Part shown: positions 60,662-64,000 of the stretch, in pieces
Numbering within the stretch: position 1 is the stretch's first letter
Layout of the letters: every line of letters starts with the position of its first letter
Assembly: GCA_019752335.1 (NCBI GenBank)
Contig: JAIEMJ010000038.1
Span: forward strand, 124,001 to 188,000
Direction of reading: 5' to 3'
Source: Bryobacteraceae bacterium
GTDB taxonomy: Bacteria > Acidobacteriota > Terriglobia > Bryobacterales > Bryobacteraceae
Length of the DNA: 64,000 bases
Translations under genes and position numbers: made by a program
Notes under the pieces: generated by a model
Seen by the model: the letters and a program-made list of their open reading frames with translations, nothing else
What the model was told of the DNA's origin: nothing
Database searches by the model: none

Positions 60662-62004
60662 CAGCCGAATACCTCATTTACGGGCTGAAAGTTGCCTTCG
60701 CGGGAGCCCGGCACGAACTGGAAGATCCGACCGGAGGGGGTGTTCGTGAGGACCTTGGTCCAATTGATACCGAGGGCCGAATAGATCGTGCAAGCGATAT
60801 CCTCCATGGCCACGGGCCGTCCGGCGGCCCACCCTGGCGTCACGACCTGATCGCCGTCCTTGTCGGTGGCACCGATGGCCTGGCCGCCACGTACGCCGCC
60901 GCCGAGCATCAGGGCACTCAAAGCCTCCTTGTGATGGTCCCGGCCGCCGCGGGCATTGAGAATTCCGGGCGTTCTTCCGAATTCCCCGATGGCGACAATC
61001 AGTGTTTGTGAGAAATCACCGGTAGCCTTTAAGTCCTCGACCAGTGCGCCCAAGGCCTGGTCCAACTCTGAGGCCAGCCGATAGAAATTGCCGGCGAAGC
61101 CGCGATCGAACATTTGGACATGGGTATCCCACCCGCCCTGCACGACGCTGACGAATACCGCCCCATCGCGTGCGCGGATGGCGTTGCGGGCGAGAATCAT
61201 CGAGCGCCCAAAGTTGCTAGCGCCATAGCGCCGATCCTCATCCGGGGTGAAGCGAAACACGCGGGCCATGGACTCGTTATACATCAGGCCGCGCGCCTGG
61301 ATTAGGCTTTGGCTATGCACCGCCGCGTCATCGCTGAGGGGCGCCCGGATCAAGGGGGCCTCCAATCGTTCCAGCAATTGGATGCGTTGGTCAAACCGGG
61401 TGCGGCTCTGGTCGCCGAAACAGCAATGGTCGAGGGTGCCGAGCCCGTTGGCGTTGACCGAAGGACGGAAAGGCGCCACCCGGCCTCCGAGCATCGCCGA
61501 GCCCTGCGTGTCGCGAGCGTTGAGCACAAAGAAAGGCGGCAATCGGCCCGCCGAGGTTGCCTTCTCGAGCGCACAAACCGCACCCAAGTGTGGGGTCTCA
61601 CTGGCAAAGGCCGGGTTCGGGGTATGGCTGGTTTGCAGATAGAACTGTCCGCGCTCGTGGGCGGCTTCCTGGCTCACGATGGAGCGTAGTTGGCAAAGGT
61701 CGTTCGGGATCCGGGAAAGGCTAGGGAAGTAAGTTCTGGACAGACGCACGCCGCCCGCATACTCGCGAATGTCCGCGTCGCTGGGGTTCCACGGGCCGTC
61801 CTTGGGATCAAAAGTATCTAATTGGGACGGTGCGCCGTCCAGGTTGATAAAAATACAAGCCTTGGCGGAATTCTTCGGCTGGACGGCGCCTCCGGAAATC
61901 TGTCCATACGCGGCTTCGCGTAACAGGCCAAAATTCGACAATGTGGCCGCGCTCAGCAAGAGGTTACGCCGTGTAAGGTGGCCGCTACATTTCTTTATTG
62001 GCAT
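60661..62004 (-). CDS. DUF1501 family secreted protein
   Basis: 447 residues from the ATG at 62004, one base after the DUF1549 stop. The N-terminus LTRRNLLLSAATLSNFGLL resembles a Tat signal with twin Arg. The sulfatase/phosphatase-like fold shows CIFINLDGAPSQLDTFDPKD, HERGQFYLQTSHTPNP, GPxP-less DTQGSAMLGGRVAPF, SVVQGGWDTHVQMFDRG and TLIVAIGEFGRTPGILNARG with GRDHHKEALSALMLGGGVRG; the Asp, His and Gly residues match the family. DUF1501 proteins are regularly encoded beside DUF1549 proteins in Planctomycetes and Acidobacteria. The biochemical role is not established. Confidence 0.9.
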   Translation of the reverse strand: MPIKKCSGHLTRRNLLLSAATLSNFGLLREAAYGQISGGAVQPKNSAKACIFINLDGAPSQLDTFDPKDGPWNPSDADIREYAGGVRLSRTYFPSLSRIPNDLCQLRSIVSQEAAHERGQFYLQTSHTPNPAFASETPHLGAVCALEKATSAGRLPPFFVLNARDTQGSAMLGGRVAPFRPSVNANGLGTLDHCCFGDQSRTRFDQRIQLLERLEAPLIRAPLSDDAAVHSQSLIQARGLMYNESMARVFRFTPDEDRRYGASNFGRSMILARNAIRARDGAVFVSVVQGGWDTHVQMFDRGFAGNFYRLASELDQALGALVEDLKATGDFSQTLIVAIGEFGRTPGILNARGGRDHHKEALSALMLGGGVRGGQAIGATDKDGDQVVTPGWAAGRPVAMEDIACTIYSALGINWTKVLTNTPSGRIFQFVPGSREGNFQPVNEVFG

Positions 62005-62005
62005 G

Positions 62006-63850
62006 TTAGTAGTTAAAGACGAAGTCCTGTTTCTGCATGAGGGCCCACTGCAGGTCCGATAGCCAATCGGCACGAGGGCCGCGACGGCTGGCTAAGGCAA
62101 TCTGTAGCTCGTCCGCGCTAGGCGGGCGGGTCAAGGTCGATAAAAAGATTCTCCGGATAGCCTGCTCATCCGTGGTATTCTCGGACGCCGTTCGCAGCAC
62201 ACGATTTACGCTCACGTTGAAGTCACTTGGATGCGTAAGTAGCACCGTCTGAAATGCGTTGAGACTAAACAGGCTCATCAAGACCGAAGGCTCGCGTTGC
62301 TCCTGCCGAAGAAACCAATCGCCTCGCCCCAGGTTATTCAGCCAGTCCAGAACACGCCAATCATTCAACGGCTCAGTAGGGTCGGGCAGTTGTTGCGCAA
62401 AGTAGAGAGGTTCCGGAAAGCCTTGCACATACAGCGGACTCTCCCCTTGCGTGACGACAATCTGCGCATCGTAGAGTTCTTCCGCCGACAGACGCTTTGG
62501 CGAATACCGGGCGAAGTAGCGGCTATACTCCGGGCGCCATTGGCCAGCGTAGCGGCTCGAAAACTGATAAGTGGTGGAGTCGGCGATGAGCCGCAGCAGA
62601 GACCGGATCGAATAGCGGTTGGCGATAAAGTAGTCAGTTAATTTTTCGAGTAACTCCGGGTTCGAGTTCTGAAGAGCCCACGGTTCGGGCGGTGGATTCG
62701 CTGGATCCACTCGCGCCAGGTCCCAAGCGTTGGGAGGATCGACGATGCCGTAGCGAAAAATCTCGGCCCAGAGATAGTTTACGGAGGCGCGGGCAAATTG
62801 GCGGTCGCTGGTGACCATCTCGCCGAATTCGCGCCGCCAATTTACCGTGGTAGGCTCGGTGCCGTCGGTCAAATACGTGGGGCTATAGGGTCCACCTACG
62901 CGGGCCGGCCGCGGCCCAGGATTAGCCGGGTTCACGGTCCCGTCGTAAAACCCACTCTCGCGGTCGACGAACTGGAAGCGGACACGGCTCTGTACCGAGT
63001 CCGAAAATAGATTCACCCAGGCTAGGCGGGACCAGAATGCTGACATCCGATAGAAGTCTTCGCGGGAGCGACGGGTCAAGAAGACGTTGATCCGGTCCAG
63101 ATAGCCGCGTCCGCGATGGCAACTGACGCATTCCGTCTTGTAGCCAAGGAATTTCGTACTAACGACATCAGTTAGACCGTCCCAAGTATCTTGGATGGGA
63201 TTACCCGGAGCGTAGTACCGCGCGAGGAAATTGCCTGCCGGATTCCGGTCGGTGTCGCCGGTGGCCGTGATCAACTCGAACACTAGGTCGCGGTAGGGAC
63301 GGTCCCGCGCCACAAAATCACGCAAGTAGCGGTGGAAGACGTTTCGGCCGGTGAGTCCGATGTACTGGGTATAAATAGAACTTACCTGGAATTGGTCGGC
63401 GTAAAAATGGGTCCAGCGATCGACATAGGCGGCCGAGGCCAGCAGTTGGTCTACTAATTGCGACCGTTTGCCAGGGTTCGTGTTGGCCAGAAACTGTTCC
63501 ACTTGTTCCGGTTGCGGTAAACGACCGGCTAAGTCCAGTGATGCCCGGCGCAGGAACTCTGCATCCGTGGTGAGTGGGGCGGGGGCTACGCCGTCACGCT
63601 CTAACCGGGCGAAGACGAGTTCGTCAATCAGATTGCGTTTGGCTAACCCGGCTGTTGTCGCGCGGGGCTTGGCGCCCTTTCGGTAGGCCTCTGCAGACGC
63701 ATCGAGATCAATTGCCGCCTCCAATTGGTTGCGCGCCGTGCGCGGATAGCTTGGACAGTGTGGGTCATCCAGAATTGACTGCCCATTGAGCGCGGTGACC
63801 AACAGCCACCAAAGCGCAAAAGTTCGCCAGGAGAACTCGCGGGTATTCAT
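62006..63850 (-). CDS. DUF1549/DUF1553 family secreted protein with a single CxxCH motif
   Basis: 614 residues. Signal region RTFALWWLLVTALNGQS. DUF1549 part: NLIDELVFARLERDGVAPAP, ASLDLAGRLPQPEQVEQFLA, YVDRWTHFYADQF. A c-type haem motif CVSCHRG lies near residue 245. DUF1553 part: FARASVNYLWAEIFRYGIVD, SIRSLLRLIADSTTYQFSSR, KRLSAEELYDAQIVVT, FLSTLTRPPSADELQIAL. Planctomycete relatives carry extra cytochrome domains. Here only the one haem-type motif is seen. First gene of a three-gene operon with the DUF1501 and Ig-like proteins. Confidence 0.9.
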   Translation of the reverse strand: MNTREFSWRTFALWWLLVTALNGQSILDDPHCPSYPRTARNQLEAAIDLDASAEAYRKGAKPRATTAGLAKRNLIDELVFARLERDGVAPAPLTTDAEFLRRASLDLAGRLPQPEQVEQFLANTNPGKRSQLVDQLLASAAYVDRWTHFYADQFQVSSIYTQYIGLTGRNVFHRYLRDFVARDRPYRDLVFELITATGDTDRNPAGNFLARYYAPGNPIQDTWDGLTDVVSTKFLGYKTECVSCHRGRGYLDRINVFLTRRSREDFYRMSAFWSRLAWVNLFSDSVQSRVRFQFVDRESGFYDGTVNPANPGPRPARVGGPYSPTYLTDGTEPTTVNWRREFGEMVTSDRQFARASVNYLWAEIFRYGIVDPPNAWDLARVDPANPPPEPWALQNSNPELLEKLTDYFIANRYSIRSLLRLIADSTTYQFSSRYAGQWRPEYSRYFARYSPKRLSAEELYDAQIVVTQGESPLYVQGFPEPLYFAQQLPDPTEPLNDWRVLDWLNNLGRGDWFLRQEQREPSVLMSLFSLNAFQTVLLTHPSDFNVSVNRVLRTASENTTDEQAIRRIFLSTLTRPPSADELQIALASRRGPRADWLSDLQWALMQKQDFVFNY

Positions 63851-63942
63851 ACAGCTTTGGCAAGTATACCAAGCGCCCGTGCGCTTCTTTACCAGGTCCT
63901 AGGGTACGGATGCGAATGGCCTAGCCATCTAATTGCTCCCAG

Positions 63943-64000
63943 CTAGACACGGCCGACCACCAGCGCCGAGTTCTTGCTGCCGAACGCGATGCAGTTGCAG
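63943..64000 (-). CDS. C-terminal end of a beta-ketoacyl synthase, cut by window edge
   Basis: Only 18 codons and the TAG (63943-63945) are inside the window. The translation CNCIAFGSKNSALVVGRV matches the last strand of FabF-type ketosynthases, where an SNSFGFGGxNxxLV pattern ends the protein. Most of the gene lies beyond the right edge, so the family call rests on this short segment. The 92 bases between it and the DUF1549 start are non-coding. Confidence 0.6.
   Translation of the reverse strand, partial: CNCIAFGSKNSALVVGRV

Noticed and set aside
1-64000. tRNA, rRNA, integrase and insertion-sequence transposase genes
   Set aside because: I looked through the intergenic regions and translations and recognised none except the RAYT; small RNA genes could still be missed without a covariance-model search.

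Overview
The window is 64 kb of GC-rich, densely coding bacterial chromosome. It most likely comes from an acidobacterium of the Solibacter/Bryobacter type (order Bryobacterales). Three things point there: a 1,575-residue repeat protein ending in a TIGR03437-type C-terminal domain, a VWFA-related secreted protein of the TIGR03436 type, and a DUF1549/DUF1501 pair together with an Oar-like TonB receptor. This placement is inferred from protein families, because no rRNA or tRNA gene was recognised.

Layout. 1-2.4 kb: a truncated AAC(3)-type acetyltransferase, a probably frameshifted lipoprotein, an AhpD-like protein and a small secreted protein. 2.5-17.5 kb: housekeeping and envelope genes. These are miaA; two TPR proteins; an ileS-lspA-lgt operon running leftward; a secreted VWFA protein followed by an acyltransferase; and a tight leftward operon psd-pssA-(Asd-like)-lptE-holA. 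17.5-19.2 kb: fabH, whose 3' end overlaps a REP-associated transposase. 19.4-23.7 kb: one microcompartment shell protein, an aldehyde dehydrogenase with an unusual C-terminal extension, a coupled unknown gene and recJ. 24-26 kb: a PEP-CTERM protein, rpsT and ispH. 26.3-35.2 kb: a hopanoid region (shc, hpnA, hpnG, two zinc dehydrogenases and, further on and opposed, hpnE). 35.3-36.8 kb: purH. 36.8-40.9 kb: stress genes (a 25-residue membrane peptide, a 51-residue Lys/Ala-rich protein, a BON protein, a glycine-zipper protein, a ferritin-like protein, a large catalase). 41.2-46 kb: the giant repeat protein.

46-55 kb holds the clearest rearrangement. A formaldehyde-dehydrogenase-like gene and an enolase-superfamily/alpha-beta-hydrolase fusion gene appear once to have faced each other. 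They are now separated by about 5.2 kb carrying a TonB-dependent receptor, a divergent membrane-anchored regulator and a decapitated VapC-like PIN fragment. The segment is bounded by about 468-bp direct repeats that differ at only a dozen or so positions, and each repeat holds the 3' ends of both flanking genes.

55-64 kb: a double-GNAT-like protein coupled to the fusion enzyme, a membrane glycosyltransferase, a three-gene operon DUF1549-DUF1501-secreted Ig-like protein, and the last codons of a beta-ketoacyl synthase at the edge.

The three loci I would look at first are the mini-microcompartment locus (19.4-22 kb), the direct-repeat-bounded TonB unit (47.1-53.2 kb) and the enolase/hydrolase fusion operon (53-56.1 kb).
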